Assembly: GCF_011189575.1 (NCBI RefSeq)
Contig: NZ_PUJW01000001.1
Location: forward strand, 248,001-312,000
Length of the DNA: 64,000 bases
Source: Photorhabdus cinerea
GTDB taxonomy: Bacteria > Pseudomonadota > Gammaproteobacteria > Enterobacterales > Enterobacteriaceae
Direction of reading: 5' to 3'
The notes below the pieces were generated by a model. That model ran no database searches, was not told the DNA's origin, and saw only the letters and a program-made list of their open reading frames with translations. The position numbers and the translations under genes are program-made. Positions 43,900 to 53,656 of this stretch are shown piece after piece (within the stretch, counting starts at the first letter, position 1; every line of letters starts with the position of its first letter).

Positions 43900-44361
43900 T
43901 TATACTCTTTCTTGACGATGGAACTCTTCTTGTTCCAGCTCTTCCTGGTATTCACTTTGGATACGGAGCGCTTCTTGTTTCTGGCGACTCAATTCATTAA
44001 ATTTTTCTTGTTGACGGCGTGCGTGGTGCAATATGCGTTGGCACTCTTGTAATTGGCGGAACTCTAGCTCCACTTGTTCGAGTATTTCAGCGACTTTCTT
44101 CTCCAGTTGCGCTTCATTTTCACGCAACAGGGCAACTTGTTGCTGCCAGCGTTCAAGCCCTTTGCGGTCAATGGGTTTGCCTTGACACAGTTTAAAAAGA
44201 CGCTGTTCTTCTTTTATTCGCCACTGATAGTAATCTTGCACATTTCGTAAGGCTTGTTGGTGGCGTTGATGAGCCGTTTGAAGTTTTATTTGTTGCAATG
44301 ACAAATGTTGTTCAGCGCGTTTGACGCGCAACGCTTTTATACGTTGTAAGCGATCAATCAT
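43900..44361 (-). CDS. sctO: T3SS stalk protein SctO (YscO/PscO)
   Basis: A 153-aa, almost entirely coiled-coil protein ('LRVKRAEQHLSLQQIKLQTA', 'LRENEAQLEKKVAEILEQVE'), the central stalk between the SctN hexamer and the export gate. Overlaps the sctN stop by one base and lies 11 nt before sctP. Confidence 0.93.
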   Translation of the reverse strand: MIDRLQRIKALRVKRAEQHLSLQQIKLQTAHQRHQQALRNVQDYYQWRIKEEQRLFKLCQGKPIDRKGLERWQQQVALLRENEAQLEKKVAEILEQVELEFRQLQECQRILHHARRQQEKFNELSRQKQEALRIQSEYQEELEQEEFHRQERV

Positions 44362-45683
44362 TATTTCGTTATCTGTTGTAAGAGCGCTAGAGTTTGCGGC
44401 AGATCACTTGGCTCATGAGTACCTTGACGCAACCAACCTCGTATTGCTTCAATACGCGCAATAGCGTTGTCGGCAACAGGATCTTGCCCTTTTTGGTATT
44501 CTCCAATCTGGAGCAGAAGTTCAACCTCTTCATACTTAGCTAGCCACTGGCGTAACAGGTTGGCCTGAACTCGGTGTTCGGGGGTGATAATCTGATTCAT
44601 CACCCTGCTAGCGGAACGTAATACATCAATAGCCGGGTAGTGGTTAGCCGCGGCCAACTTGCGTGACAGAATAATGTGGCCGTCTAGGATAGAACGAGTT
44701 TCATCTGCCACGGGTTCTGTCATGTCATCTCCTTCTACCAATACGGTATAAAGGGCTGTAATTGAACCTTTGTCAGATTGACCAGCACGTTCCATTAACC
44801 GCGGTAAGGCCGCGAAGACTGATGGAGGGTATCCTCGTCGGGTTGGCGGTTCACCGGCAGCCAGACCTATTTCTCGTTGAGCTCGGGCGAAACGGGTCAC
44901 GGAGTCCATCAATAGTAGTACTCGTTTGCCCTGATCGCGGAAATATTCGGCGATTGACGTGGCTACGAATCCTGCCTTAGCCCTCTCCATGGCTGGACGA
45001 TCTGAGGTTGCTACTACTAGCACTGAGCGTTTTAGTCCCTCTTCACCCAGATCCGATTCGATGAATTCTCGTACTTCTCGACCTCGTTCACCGATGAGTG
45101 CCAGCACGGTAACATCAACTTCGGCATTACGAATTAATGTAGATAACAGCGTACTTTTTCCACCACCCGCAGCGGCAAAAATCCCCATACGTTGCCCTTC
45201 ACCACAGGTTAGCAAGCCATCAATAGCTCTGATTCCAAGTGAGAGCGGGTGTTCAATCCGTTTACGACTCATTGGTGCTGGAGCGTCTCGATAAACTGTA
45301 TACCAGGTTTGTGGCTCCGGTAATTGGCCGCCAGAAAATGGGTTACCCAATCCGTCAAGGACTTGCCCTAATAGATAATCACCAACCCCAACTTGATGCA
45401 TAGCACCGGTTGGACTCACTTCTGTATTCGAAGAGATGCCAAACATCTCACCAAGTGGTGTCAACAGAGCTTGATGTTGCTGGAAGCCGATAACCTCCGC
45501 CAAGAGCGACAATGTATTATCAGGATTGCGCAGGTGACAAAGTTCACCGATCCGTACACCAGGAATAACGGCTTTGAGCAGGGTGCCTGTAACCTGGGTA
45601 ACTCTACCGCGAATCTGAATCAGTCGACATTCCCTAATGGCATGGTGCATTTGGCCGGGAATGTGGTCTAGAGAAAGTTTCAT
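44361..45683 (-). CDS. sctN: T3SS ATPase SctN (YscN/PscN)
   Basis: A 440-aa hexameric ATPase related to F1-beta that unfolds substrates and releases chaperones. Walker A 'AAGGGKST' is at ~171-178; 'LIGERGREVREFIESDLGEE' and Walker B 'VLLLMDSVTRFARAQREIGL' follow, with 'GYPPSVFAALPRLMERAG' and 'ETRSILDGHIILSRKLA'. First gene of the leftward sctN-U operon, divergent from sctW. Confidence 0.98.
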   Translation of the reverse strand: MKLSLDHIPGQMHHAIRECRLIQIRGRVTQVTGTLLKAVIPGVRIGELCHLRNPDNTLSLLAEVIGFQQHQALLTPLGEMFGISSNTEVSPTGAMHQVGVGDYLLGQVLDGLGNPFSGGQLPEPQTWYTVYRDAPAPMSRKRIEHPLSLGIRAIDGLLTCGEGQRMGIFAAAGGGKSTLLSTLIRNAEVDVTVLALIGERGREVREFIESDLGEEGLKRSVLVVATSDRPAMERAKAGFVATSIAEYFRDQGKRVLLLMDSVTRFARAQREIGLAAGEPPTRRGYPPSVFAALPRLMERAGQSDKGSITALYTVLVEGDDMTEPVADETRSILDGHIILSRKLAAANHYPAIDVLRSASRVMNQIITPEHRVQANLLRQWLAKYEEVELLLQIGEYQKGQDPVADNAIARIEAIRGWLRQGTHEPSDLPQTLALLQQITK

Positions 45684-45918
45684 AGTCGTTATATGTAATC
45701 TCTGCTGCCAACACTATAAAGTAGGGAATGGAGGAGGGATTGCAGTCTGAGTCGGGAGTTTTTAGAAAATGGTTGTAGTTTACATGACTATTCCCCAATC
45801 GCTTTGAGGGCAGTTTCTGGCGGATTTTGCTAAAAATTCACGACTGATTTTGGCATAGACACTGGGTTGGTATCTTTATAATTTGTCCATTATTAACTCT
45901 GATATGACAGGTTAAACC
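45684..45918. promoter_or_regulatory. Divergent promoter region sctN / sctW
   Basis: The 235-nt gap drives both the sctN-U and sctW-lcrR operons. Toward sctW, TAAAAATT at 45831-45838 matches 7 of 8 positions of the ExsA core TXAAAAXA, and TATCTT (45871-45876) sits at the spacing expected for the -10 box; a TATAAT is also present at 45877-45882. For the sctN side I see no site I would single out. Confidence 0.45.
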
Positions 45919-46788
45919 GTGGGTATTATCCAAAATCATCTTCATTCGATGACTTTGCCAGAACCTGATGCCGGGATTGCAGCACAACAGAAACAGGAGA
46001 TCGGCCAGTTTCAGGGAGAGAAAGCGGTGCTGGTAGCTGCATCCCAATCTTTTGCTGATGCAGCGGAAGAGCTTACCTTTGCATTTTCGGAACGTAAGGA
46101 TATGCCGCTCTCCAGACGTAAGGTTAGCGATGGACATGCCCGGGTGAGGGAAATTGAGGCATTGGTGAGTGAATATCTTCAGAAGGTGCCGGATTTGGAG
46201 CGTCAACAAAAGATCAAGTCATTGATCTCTTACTTAAATAACGGTCAACTGGTTAATATTTCTCAGCTACAGGCTTATCTGGAGAGTTTCTCTGGAGAAG
46301 TGAGTGAGCAATTTTATGCGTTAAGTCAGGCCCGCGAAGCGTTGGCAGGTAGGCCAGAAGCACGCGCTATATTGACATTAATTGAACATGAATTGTCACG
46401 TTTAGCACAAGAGCAAGGCGTAGCTATTGAATCAGGTGCTCGTATTACTCTTGATGCGACAATAGCGGCTCAAGATGGAGTGGGTGAATTGCAGGCATTG
46501 CGTAATATCTATCGTGATGCAGTTATGGATTATCAAGGGCTATCGGCAGTCTGGCGGGATATTCAGTCCCATTTCAAGAGTAGCTCTGTGATGGAAGTGA
46601 CCGGGTTTATCATGAAAGCTTTGAGTGCTGATCTGGACAGCCAACCGCGGCATCTTGATCCTGTGAAGCTGGAGCGAGTGATGAGTGACATGCATAAGCT
46701 CCGTTTGCTTAACAGTTTGTCAGTTCAGGTTGAGCAGTTGTGGAAAAGCGTGATCGAAGGGGAAAGTCATGGCATACGGGCCTTCTGA
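45919..46788 (+). CDS. sctW: T3SS gatekeeper SctW (YopN/PopN)
   Basis: A 289-aa gatekeeper that, with TyeA and the SycN/YscB chaperones, blocks effector export until host contact or low calcium. A polar N-terminal secretion signal is followed by the helical domain ('REIEALVSEYLQKVPDLERQ', 'LREALAG'-like segment near 140, 'LQALRNIYRDAVMDYQGLSA'). The start is GTG 45919; an ATG at 45949 is the alternative. It overlaps tyeA by 20 nt; in some relatives the two are fused. Confidence 0.93.
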   Translation: MGIIQNHLHSMTLPEPDAGIAAQQKQEIGQFQGEKAVLVAASQSFADAAEELTFAFSERKDMPLSRRKVSDGHARVREIEALVSEYLQKVPDLERQQKIKSLISYLNNGQLVNISQLQAYLESFSGEVSEQFYALSQAREALAGRPEARAILTLIEHELSRLAQEQGVAIESGARITLDATIAAQDGVGELQALRNIYRDAVMDYQGLSAVWRDIQSHFKSSSVMEVTGFIMKALSADLDSQPRHLDPVKLERVMSDMHKLRLLNSLSVQVEQLWKSVIEGESHGIRAF

Positions 46789-47053
46789 CCTTATGGGAGA
46801 TGTTGTTTCTTTGATCGAGAAACGCTGGGCCAATGTGCGGGATGTTGAAATGCTCTGTCATGCTTTAGGGTTGCAGGATAGCCAAACTCAAATTCATTTC
46901 TACCGGGAATTGAAACGACTGATTCGGCTGATTCCGGTGGAAGTGTTTAGTGATGAGGAACAGCGCCAAAACCTGCTTAATTCCTGTCAATCGGCACTTG
47001 ATACGGCAATTGAGAGTGAAGATGAATTGTGGTCAGGAGAAGGAACATCATGA
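46769..47053 (+). CDS. tyeA: TyeA/Pcr1, SctW partner
   Basis: A 94-aa protein that binds the C-terminus of SctW and helps hold back effectors. 'LMGDVVSLIEKRWANVRDVE' and 'HFYRELKRLIRLIPVEVFSD' are typical of TyeA. It overlaps sctW and ends within the sycN start (ATGA). Confidence 0.93.
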   Translation: MAYGPSDLMGDVVSLIEKRWANVRDVEMLCHALGLQDSQTQIHFYRELKRLIRLIPVEVFSDEEQRQNLLNSCQSALDTAIESEDELWSGEGTS

Positions 47054-47421
47054 ACTGGGTAGAGCCACAATTGCTCCAATTTTGTCAGGATTTGGGTGTG
47101 GAAATGTCCGATGCTTCCAGTCCTTTGATCCAAATAGATTTTGAGTACTCTGGCACGTTACAGATTGAACGTTATGGTGGGTTATTAACGCTTTGGCTGG
47201 CCAGTGAAATCCCTTGGCATCAGGGGGGAGACGTGATGGTTAAGGCAATGTCGCTCACTTTTAGCGGGTTGGGACCTGAATTACCTCTGCGCTGTAGCTG
47301 GTTGGGAGATGATCGTCTGTTATTGTTTGTTACATTAGATGAACGGTGCGTAACGCTGCCTTTGCTGCATCAGGCATTTTGCTCTTTATTGAGGGTACAG
47401 CGTGAGGTGCTCGCTTCGTGA
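47050..47421 (+). CDS. sycN: SycN/Pcr2 chaperone
   Basis: A 123-aa class I chaperone which pairs with YscB to bind SctW. 'MNWVEPQLLQFCQDLGVEM' opens the protein. Start at ATG 47050, overlapping the tyeA stop; the GTG at 47029 would add seven unrelated residues. Confidence 0.9.
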   Translation: MNWVEPQLLQFCQDLGVEMSDASSPLIQIDFEYSGTLQIERYGGLLTLWLASEIPWHQGGDVMVKAMSLTFSGLGPELPLRCSWLGDDRLLLFVTLDERCVTLPLLHQAFCSLLRVQREVLAS

Positions 47422-47783
47422 GTAGAATCGCTTCCGCCCATATAGGAATTGAGCAACTGACGGCAATCAGCCGGGAAGAGATAGCAGTTGGTTTGCCCGA
47501 ACGCTATGCGTTATTGCCCGATGGTCAATCCGTTGAGACCCATTCTGCACGTCTTTATCCAGCTAACAAAGCTGAGCAAGCTTTACTGGCTTTTGCCTGC
47601 CCAAAAGATGGGTTTCATTCTCTGTTGCGTCCGCAGGATTTCCGTCAGGCTGTCAGTAGCCTGCGAGCGACTTTACAACAAGGTGATGATATTAGGGTAC
47701 GGAATGCCGTTTCCTTGTTGGAAAATATGAATCAAGATGAACAGTTGTTGCAGATGGCTCTACATCTGTTACACAAGGTATGA
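47418..47783 (+). CDS. yscX: YscX/Pcr3 export apparatus accessory protein
   Basis: A 121-aa secreted protein unique to Ysc-type systems. With YscY it binds the SctV cytosolic ring and is needed for early export. 'LLPDGQSVETHSARLYPANK' and 'DDIRVRNAVSLLENMNQDEQ' fit the family. GTG start at 47418 overlaps the sycN stop. Confidence 0.9.
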   Translation: MSRIASAHIGIEQLTAISREEIAVGLPERYALLPDGQSVETHSARLYPANKAEQALLAFACPKDGFHSLLRPQDFRQAVSSLRATLQQGDDIRVRNAVSLLENMNQDEQLLQMALHLLHKV

Positions 47784-48115
47784 CCATGACTCTCAGTTCT
47801 AAACAGCAGAGCGCTTTGCTACTGCTCGGTTGGCTTCAACTCCAGTACGGTCATCCTGAACGGGCTCGTATTTTGTTGGATGCATTACTAGCTTTGCATC
47901 CTGAACATCAAGAAGGACGTCGAGCTTTGGTAGTTTCATTACTTAAGCTGCAACGGGGAGGTGTGGCAAAAGAGCATTGTATGCTCTTACAGGAGCAGGG
48001 AGAACAAGGTGCAGCCCTCTGGCTTTGTGTCAGCCGAGCTTGCCAACAAGAGGGAGATTTGGAAGAAGCTCGTAGTGCTTATCAGCGTTATCTCTCCCAA
48101 GGGACTCCACTGTGA
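47780..48115 (+). CDS. yscY: YscY/Pcr4 chaperone of YscX
   Basis: A 111-aa TPR-like chaperone ('LLGWLQLQYGHPERARILLD', then 'SRACQQEGDLEEARSAYQRY') for YscX. Overlaps both neighbours by four bases, so the set is translationally coupled. Confidence 0.9.
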   Translation: MTMTLSSKQQSALLLLGWLQLQYGHPERARILLDALLALHPEHQEGRRALVVSLLKLQRGGVAKEHCMLLQEQGEQGAALWLCVSRACQQEGDLEEARSAYQRYLSQGTPL

Positions 48116-50235
48116 ATCGTGGGTTTGAGTTATTACGTCTGCTCGGCGAGCGTAAAGATATTATGCTAGCAATATTGTTGCTGGCTGTTGTCTTCATGAT
48201 GGTGTTGCCACTTCCTCCTGTCCTGCTTGACATTTTGATCGCCATTAATATGACTATCTCTGTCGTGCTAATGATGATGGCGGTCTATATAAATTCACCT
48301 TTGCAATTTTCTGCTTTCCCGGCAGTTTTGTTGGTAACAACTCTGTTTCGCTTGGCGCTTTCAGTGAGTACCACCCGAATGATCCTTTTGCAGGCTGATG
48401 CCGGGAAGATTGTTTATACCTTTGGTAATTTTGTTGTTGGTGGAAATTTGATAGTAGGGATAGTGATCTTCCTGATTATCACTATCGTACAATTCATCGT
48501 CATAACCAAAGGTTCGGAACGTGTGGCTGAGGTCAGCGCCCGCTTTTCCCTTGATGCTATGCCCGGTAAGCAGATGAGCATTGACGGAGATATGCGTGCT
48601 GGAGTGATTGACGTCAATGAAGCCAGGGAGAGGCGCAGCATTATCGAAAAAGAGAGCCAGATGTTTGGTTCAATGGATGGCGCAATGAAATTTGTTAAGG
48701 GTGATGCTATTGCTAGTCTCCTCATCATCTTTGTCAACATCCTGGGGGGAATAACTATAGGTGTTACTCAGAAGGGGATGGCAGCTTCTGAGGCATTGCA
48801 ACTCTACGCTATTTTGACCGTTGGTGATGGCATGGTTGCTCAGGTTCCGGCACTGCTGATTGCTATCACGGCGGGTATTATTGTTACTCGGGTTTCATCG
48901 GAAGATTCCTTGGATCTGGGTAATGAGATTGGCGAGCAGATCATTGCTCAACCTAAGGCGCTGCTGATTGGTGGTGTTTTATTGGTATTGTTTGGCCTTA
49001 TTCCCGGGTTCCCTACATTAACCTTTTTGATGCTTGCGCTGGTGGTGACTGGTGGAGGCTATTTTTTGTTCCAACGTCAGCGGCAAGTCAACGCTAGCCA
49101 GCAAACTGACCTTCCTAGTTTGTTAGCTCAAGGGGCGGGTGCTCCGGCAGCTAAACCTAAATCTAAGCCTAAGATCGGTAGTAAGGCCAAAGGTGGGAAA
49201 CTTAGTGAGAAAGAGGAATTCGCTATGACGGTTCCTTTACTTATTGATGTGGATGCTGGGTTACAAGCTGAACTGGAAGCTATTTCGCTTAATGATGAAT
49301 TAATACGGGTACGACGCGCGCTCTATTTAGACTTGGGAGTCCCATTTCCAGGTATCCATTTACGCTTTAATGAGGGTATGAAGGAAGGAGAGTACCTGAT
49401 CCAACTACAAGAGGTACCTGTTGCCCGTGGTCGGTTGCGTTTGGCACATTTGCTGGTACAGGAACCGGTCAGTCAGTTGGAATTGTTGGCTATTCCCTAT
49501 GAGGAAGGAGAGCCGTTGTTACCGAATCAACCTACTTTGTGGGTAGCTGAAGCACACCAAGAGCGTTTATCTAAGTCTGGATTGGCGGTTTTATCAATGT
49601 CTCAGGTAATAACTTGGCATTTGTCACATGTGTTGCGGGAATATGCGGAAGATTTTATTGGTGTTCAGGAAACCCGTTATCTTTTGGAGCAGATGGAAGG
49701 CAGCTATGGTGAGTTGGTCAAGGAGGCTATGCGCATAATCCCACTGCAACGGATGACAGAGATACTACAACGACTGGTAGGAGAGGATATCTCTATTCGC
49801 AATACACGCGCGATTCTCGAAGCCATGGTGGTATGGGGGCAAAAGGAGAAAGATGTGGTGCAATTGACGGAGTATATTCGTAGTAGCCTCAAACGTTACA
49901 TTTGTTACAAATACGCTAACGGCAATAACATTCTGCCTGCTTATCTGCTGGACCAACAGGTAGAAGAACAGATCCGGGGAGGAATTCGCCAGACGAGTGC
50001 AGGGAGTTATCTGGCGCTGGACCCGGCGGTGACTCAAAGTTTCCTTGAACAGATGAAGAAAACTGTAGGCGATTTAACGCAGATGCAGAATAAGCCAGTG
50101 TTGATCGTATCAATGGATATTCGTCGCTATGTACGTAAGTTAATTGAGGGTGATCACTATGGTTTACCAGTCCTTTCATACCAGGAGTTGACTCAACAGA
50201 TTAATATTCAGCCTCTTGGTAGGGTTTGTCTATGA
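48112..50235 (+). CDS. sctV: T3SS export gate protein SctV (LcrD/PcrD)
   Basis: A 707-aa FlhA-like export gate. The N-terminal ~330 residues hold about eight membrane segments with the FHIPEP-type signature ('LLVTTLFRLALSVSTTRMIL', 'KGSERVAEVSARFSLDAMPG'). The C-terminal half forms the nonameric cytosolic ring with the SctX/Y and substrate docking sites. Start is GTG 48112, within the yscY stop. Confidence 0.97.
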   Translation: MNRGFELLRLLGERKDIMLAILLLAVVFMMVLPLPPVLLDILIAINMTISVVLMMMAVYINSPLQFSAFPAVLLVTTLFRLALSVSTTRMILLQADAGKIVYTFGNFVVGGNLIVGIVIFLIITIVQFIVITKGSERVAEVSARFSLDAMPGKQMSIDGDMRAGVIDVNEARERRSIIEKESQMFGSMDGAMKFVKGDAIASLLIIFVNILGGITIGVTQKGMAASEALQLYAILTVGDGMVAQVPALLIAITAGIIVTRVSSEDSLDLGNEIGEQIIAQPKALLIGGVLLVLFGLIPGFPTLTFLMLALVVTGGGYFLFQRQRQVNASQQTDLPSLLAQGAGAPAAKPKSKPKIGSKAKGGKLSEKEEFAMTVPLLIDVDAGLQAELEAISLNDELIRVRRALYLDLGVPFPGIHLRFNEGMKEGEYLIQLQEVPVARGRLRLAHLLVQEPVSQLELLAIPYEEGEPLLPNQPTLWVAEAHQERLSKSGLAVLSMSQVITWHLSHVLREYAEDFIGVQETRYLLEQMEGSYGELVKEAMRIIPLQRMTEILQRLVGEDISIRNTRAILEAMVVWGQKEKDVVQLTEYIRSSLKRYICYKYANGNNILPAYLLDQQVEEQIRGGIRQTSAGSYLALDPAVTQSFLEQMKKTVGDLTQMQNKPVLIVSMDIRRYVRKLIEGDHYGLPVLSYQELTQQINIQPLGRVCL

Positions 50236-50666
50236 ATCATGATCCGTTTACCCCGTGGTTTGAAGCGCACGGTTATTCGGTGCTACCTCACTGTATGGGG
50301 AATAGCTCAATTCCTCTTGGCTGGCGTGTGTGGTGTGAAGGCTGTGAAATTGCCTGGCGCTATGATGCACCGAGGGTTTGGATCATTATGTTGCGCCGAA
50401 CCCGACAACGCCAAGGACTTGCTAATCCATTTGCTCCTCTTTATCTATTGGCAAAAGTGACTTTGGAAGTGCTTGGACCGGGTAGTCGGCTTTATGGTCA
50501 GGTTAATACCTTGGTTGATTCACCCCTTAATGACGAACGTTTGGCTCGATTTTACCACCGCTGGGCAGGAGCAAGAGAGGTAACACCTGGCTGGTTCGAG
50601 TTAGAAGTTAGTTGCGTTATATCGTTACCTCAAATGAGAAAACAACAAAAAAAAGTCCAACTTTGA
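50232..50666 (+). CDS. lcrR: LcrR/PcrR family protein
   Basis: A 144-aa homologue of LcrR/PcrR, implicated in calcium-regulated secretion in Yersinia. 'PFTPWFEAHGYSVLPH' and 'SIPLGWRVWCEGCEIAWRYD' match the family. ATG 50232 overlaps the sctV stop; TTG 50226 is less likely. Confidence 0.87.
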   Translation: MNHDPFTPWFEAHGYSVLPHCMGNSSIPLGWRVWCEGCEIAWRYDAPRVWIIMLRRTRQRQGLANPFAPLYLLAKVTLEVLGPGSRLYGQVNTLVDSPLNDERLARFYHRWAGAREVTPGWFELEVSCVISLPQMRKQQKKVQL

Positions 50667-50706
50667 CAGGAAGAATCAATATCTATCTTTATTATAGGAG
50701 TCACTG

Positions 50707-50985
50707 ATGCAAGAGGAACCCAATGCCAAAGTACTGTTGGCCGCTGAGATAGCTATTAAGGATAGCGATCACAGATTACAGTTATTGCAGGAGATGTGGC
50801 AATCCCTTGGTGTTAACCCCAATGTGGGGGCTGAGCTGTTTGGTCATACTGATCTTGCTCTAGTTCAGAGTGCTGAGCAGGAGCTAGTGACAGAAGTTAA
50901 TCGCTTACGGAACAGTCATCCCCACTCTTTGGAAGAAGGAAAGCGTCTCCGTCGCCCGCCCCGTATGCGCGGCATCATAATATAA
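50707..50985 (+). CDS. lcrG: LcrG/PcrG, LcrV-binding regulator
   Basis: A 92-aa cytosolic protein that binds LcrV and dampens secretion from inside. 'EEPNAKVLLAAEIAIKDSDH' is helical; the C-terminus is basic. A fresh ribosome binding site (TATAGGAG) and a 40-nt gap mark the start of the translocator group lcrGVH-yopBD. Confidence 0.9.
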   Translation: MQEEPNAKVLLAAEIAIKDSDHRLQLLQEMWQSLGVNPNVGAELFGHTDLALVQSAEQELVTEVNRLRNSHPHSLEEGKRLRRPPRMRGIII

Positions 50986-50995
50986 GGATTTAACA

Positions 50996-51985
50996 GTGGA
51001 TATTAGCTCTTATCGTAGTAACTTACAGTTTTCTCTGGCAGAGCTGGATAAGGTTTCGCTGAAAGATCTGCAAGATTCTAAATCTGTGGCGCTTAATCAA
51101 CTGGTTTCGCTTATCCGTGATAAAGATATCAAGATTGCAGTAAAAGATGATCCTGCTTATGTAGGGGTTATTACTGACGATGAAGAGCGCCTAAAAAAAA
51201 TGGTTATTCATTTTCTAGAGACGGAGGATGCTGCTGCTGTTAAGAAAGGGTATCTGGCTAGCGGAATAGAAAATGGGATCGAAAGTATTAAATCTCTCTT
51301 GAGTGATACTTATAAAAAAGATGCGCAAGGTAAGCCGACGACTGAATTAAAAACCCACTGGGATCTAAGAGAATTTTTGGCTACAGCGCATTTTAAATTA
51401 CCACAGAATCGCCTTGATGATGCTGTAATTAATATATTTGCTTCTGTCATGTTAGGTCATGATGAAAAACGACAACTACTGCGTAATGAGCTTACAGCAC
51501 TGACTGCGGAGCTGAAGATTTACAGCGTTATTCAATCGGAAATTAATGCGAAATTATCAGCTAAGGAAGAGAGCAATCAGAAACTTTCTATTGATGGCAG
51601 TAATTCTTTCAACTTGCTGGATTATAAAAAGTATGGTTTTGACAATGATGATGCTTTTAGGAAGAGTGCTGAATATCAATTATTGAATAAGATATCTCCT
51701 GACTCAACACACATATCTATTAAGACATTTTTGGAAAGTCCTAACAAGCAGAGTGGTGCAATGGCAGGTCTGGATAATTTATATGAATATGAAAAAGACA
51801 ATAACCGTCTGGCCAATTTTTCTACTTCAGTCAACGACCGCGTAAGTCCATTAAACAATTCTGTCCAAGAAAAAACGACTCGGCTAAATGATATTAGTTC
51901 TCGTTACAATGCCGCCATTGAAGCGTTAAATCGTTTTATCCAGAAGTATGACAGTGTTATGCGCAGCATTCTCGGCGCAATTTAA
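50996..51985 (+). CDS. lcrV: Needle-tip protein LcrV/PcrV
   Basis: A 329-aa tip protein that caps the needle and helps insert the pore. 'LQFSLAELDKVSLKDLQ' and the long C-terminal helix ('YNAAIEALNRFIQKYDSVMR') are V-antigen features; the helical ends form the central coiled coil. GTG start follows AAGGAT. Length equals Yersinia LcrV (326 aa) closely. Confidence 0.95.
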   Translation: MDISSYRSNLQFSLAELDKVSLKDLQDSKSVALNQLVSLIRDKDIKIAVKDDPAYVGVITDDEERLKKMVIHFLETEDAAAVKKGYLASGIENGIESIKSLLSDTYKKDAQGKPTTELKTHWDLREFLATAHFKLPQNRLDDAVINIFASVMLGHDEKRQLLRNELTALTAELKIYSVIQSEINAKLSAKEESNQKLSIDGSNSFNLLDYKKYGFDNDDAFRKSAEYQLLNKISPDSTHISIKTFLESPNKQSGAMAGLDNLYEYEKDNNRLANFSTSVNDRVSPLNNSVQEKTTRLNDISSRYNAAIEALNRFIQKYDSVMRSILGAI

Positions 51986-51994
51986 GGAATGATT

Positions 51995-52504
51995 ATGGAG
52001 CACCAAGAAACATTTACGACTTCTGACCAATATGCACAAGAATTGGAGGCTTTTCTTCATGATGGTGGCACTCTTGCCATGTTGAAGGATGTCTCCAGTG
52101 ATACGCTTGAACAACTTTATTCATTAGCATTCAACCAGTATCAATCAGGTAAATGGCAGGATGCGAATAAAATATTTCAGGCTTTATGCATGCTAGATCA
52201 CTATGATGCTCGCTTTTTCCTTGGATTGGGTGCATGCCGCCAAGCAATGGGGCAATTGGAACAGGCGATTCAAAGCTATAGCTATGGAGCAATGCTTGAT
52301 ATTAATGAACCTCGTTTTCCATTTCATGCTGCTGAATGCCTCCTGCAATTAGGAGAACTCGATGGGGCAGAGAGTGGTTTCTACTCGGCCCAACAGCTTG
52401 CGGTAGTTTTACCGGAACACGCTGCTTTAGCTGCTAGTTGCACGGCAATGTTAGAAGCCATGACAATAAAAAGGAATCAGGAAGATGGATCTGATAGTAA
52501 ATAA
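51995..52504 (+). CDS. lcrH: LcrH/SycD/PcrH, class II translocator chaperone
   Basis: A 169-aa TPR chaperone for YopB and YopD. TPR-like repeats: 'LYSLAFNQYQSGKWQDANKI', 'FFLGLGACRQAMGQLEQAIQ' and 'FHAAECLLQLGELDGAESGF'. ATG 51995 is six nucleotides after AAGGA; ATG 51989 would leave no room. It overlaps yopB by 20 nt. Confidence 0.94.
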   Translation: MEHQETFTTSDQYAQELEAFLHDGGTLAMLKDVSSDTLEQLYSLAFNQYQSGKWQDANKIFQALCMLDHYDARFFLGLGACRQAMGQLEQAIQSYSYGAMLDINEPRFPFHAAECLLQLGELDGAESGFYSAQQLAVVLPEHAALAASCTAMLEAMTIKRNQEDGSDSK

Positions 52505-53645
52505 ACCCCAGGTTCTTCCAGTACAGAATGACGCTTTGGTTAATAATGTCTCGGCGACTACGTCTTCTAAGGAGGATCGCGTTACATTGAGCCAGGCTGG
52601 TGACCAACCATCTAATTCTAATGTGGTTAGGTCAATAAGAGTATCATTGCCGGTACCATTGGCAGTGAGTAATACTCTCCTCGATGTTCAGCAACAAGAA
52701 GAAGTTGCTCATCTGCTTGAATCGGTTACTCAAGGAACGAAGCTGGCAGTCGGGGTAATTTCTCGGTTGGCTTCTCTGAATATATCTTCACCTGCGGCAT
52801 TCGAAATTGAACTGGGCAAACTGACCAGTGAGATCGAACATAATCAAACGGATCTTAGGCTCCAGGATATCCAGCGAGCACGTCAGCAAAGTTTGCAGAA
52901 AATGGATGAGAACCAGCATAAGATCAAAGAGGCAGAAAATTCAGCTAAAGAGGCGCAGAAATCTGGACTGTTTTCTAAAATCTTTGGTTGGATCAGTGCG
53001 ATTGCTTCAATTGTGGTCGGAGCAATCATGGTTGCTAGCGGTGTTGGTGCGGTAGCAGGCGCTTTGCTGATTGCCGGAGGGGTACTTGGCGTAGTATCGC
53101 AGGGACTGCAACAAGCAGCTCAGGACGGTTTAATTAGTAAAGAAACCATGAAGTGGTTGGGGCCAGTAATAACTGTACTTGAGGTTACGATGGCTGTGGT
53201 GGCAGCAGCGGTCAGTTTTGGCGGTTCAGCCGCTGGAATGCTCGCTAAAATGGGAGCCAAGATTGGCGGTAAAGTTGCTGAAATGACGGCTAAGGTAGCA
53301 ACAAAGGTTACAGAGTTTACTGCAAAAATGGCCGGTACAGCAGCTAATACTCTGTCTCGTAGCGTGAAAGTAGGTATACAGGTGAGTGACATGACGGTTG
53401 ATTTCGCTAATGGTGCTGTTCAAACCGCCAATTCTGCTTTCCAGAGCAAAGCAGCTAATCGGCAAGTTGATGTGCTACTTTCACGTAGCGAATTGACGGC
53501 ATTCCAGGCTGTTATGGACAGGCTTAAAGAAGAGTTGTCCCAGATGGTGGAGTCTTTCCAACATGTGATGGAAATGGTTTCCCAGATGCTTAATGCCAGA
53601 GGGGAAATGATGAACAATCTTGCCAGTCGGCCACGTGAAATTTAG
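52485..53645 (+). CDS. yopB: Translocator YopB/PopB
   Basis: A 386-aa pore-forming translocator. Two hydrophobic segments near ~170-205 ('WISAIASIVVGAIMVASGVG', 'AVAGALLIAGGVLGVV') and ~225-250 ('VITVLEVTMAVVAAAVSFGG') span the host membrane, followed by amphipathic coiled coils. Chaperoned by LcrH. It forms the translocation pore with YopD. Confidence 0.95.
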   Translation: MDLIVNKPQVLPVQNDALVNNVSATTSSKEDRVTLSQAGDQPSNSNVVRSIRVSLPVPLAVSNTLLDVQQQEEVAHLLESVTQGTKLAVGVISRLASLNISSPAAFEIELGKLTSEIEHNQTDLRLQDIQRARQQSLQKMDENQHKIKEAENSAKEAQKSGLFSKIFGWISAIASIVVGAIMVASGVGAVAGALLIAGGVLGVVSQGLQQAAQDGLISKETMKWLGPVITVLEVTMAVVAAAVSFGGSAAGMLAKMGAKIGGKVAEMTAKVATKVTEFTAKMAGTAANTLSRSVKVGIQVSDMTVDFANGAVQTANSAFQSKAANRQVDVLLSRSELTAFQAVMDRLKEELSQMVESFQHVMEMVSQMLNARGEMMNNLASRPREI

Positions 53646-53656
53646 GGAATAACAAG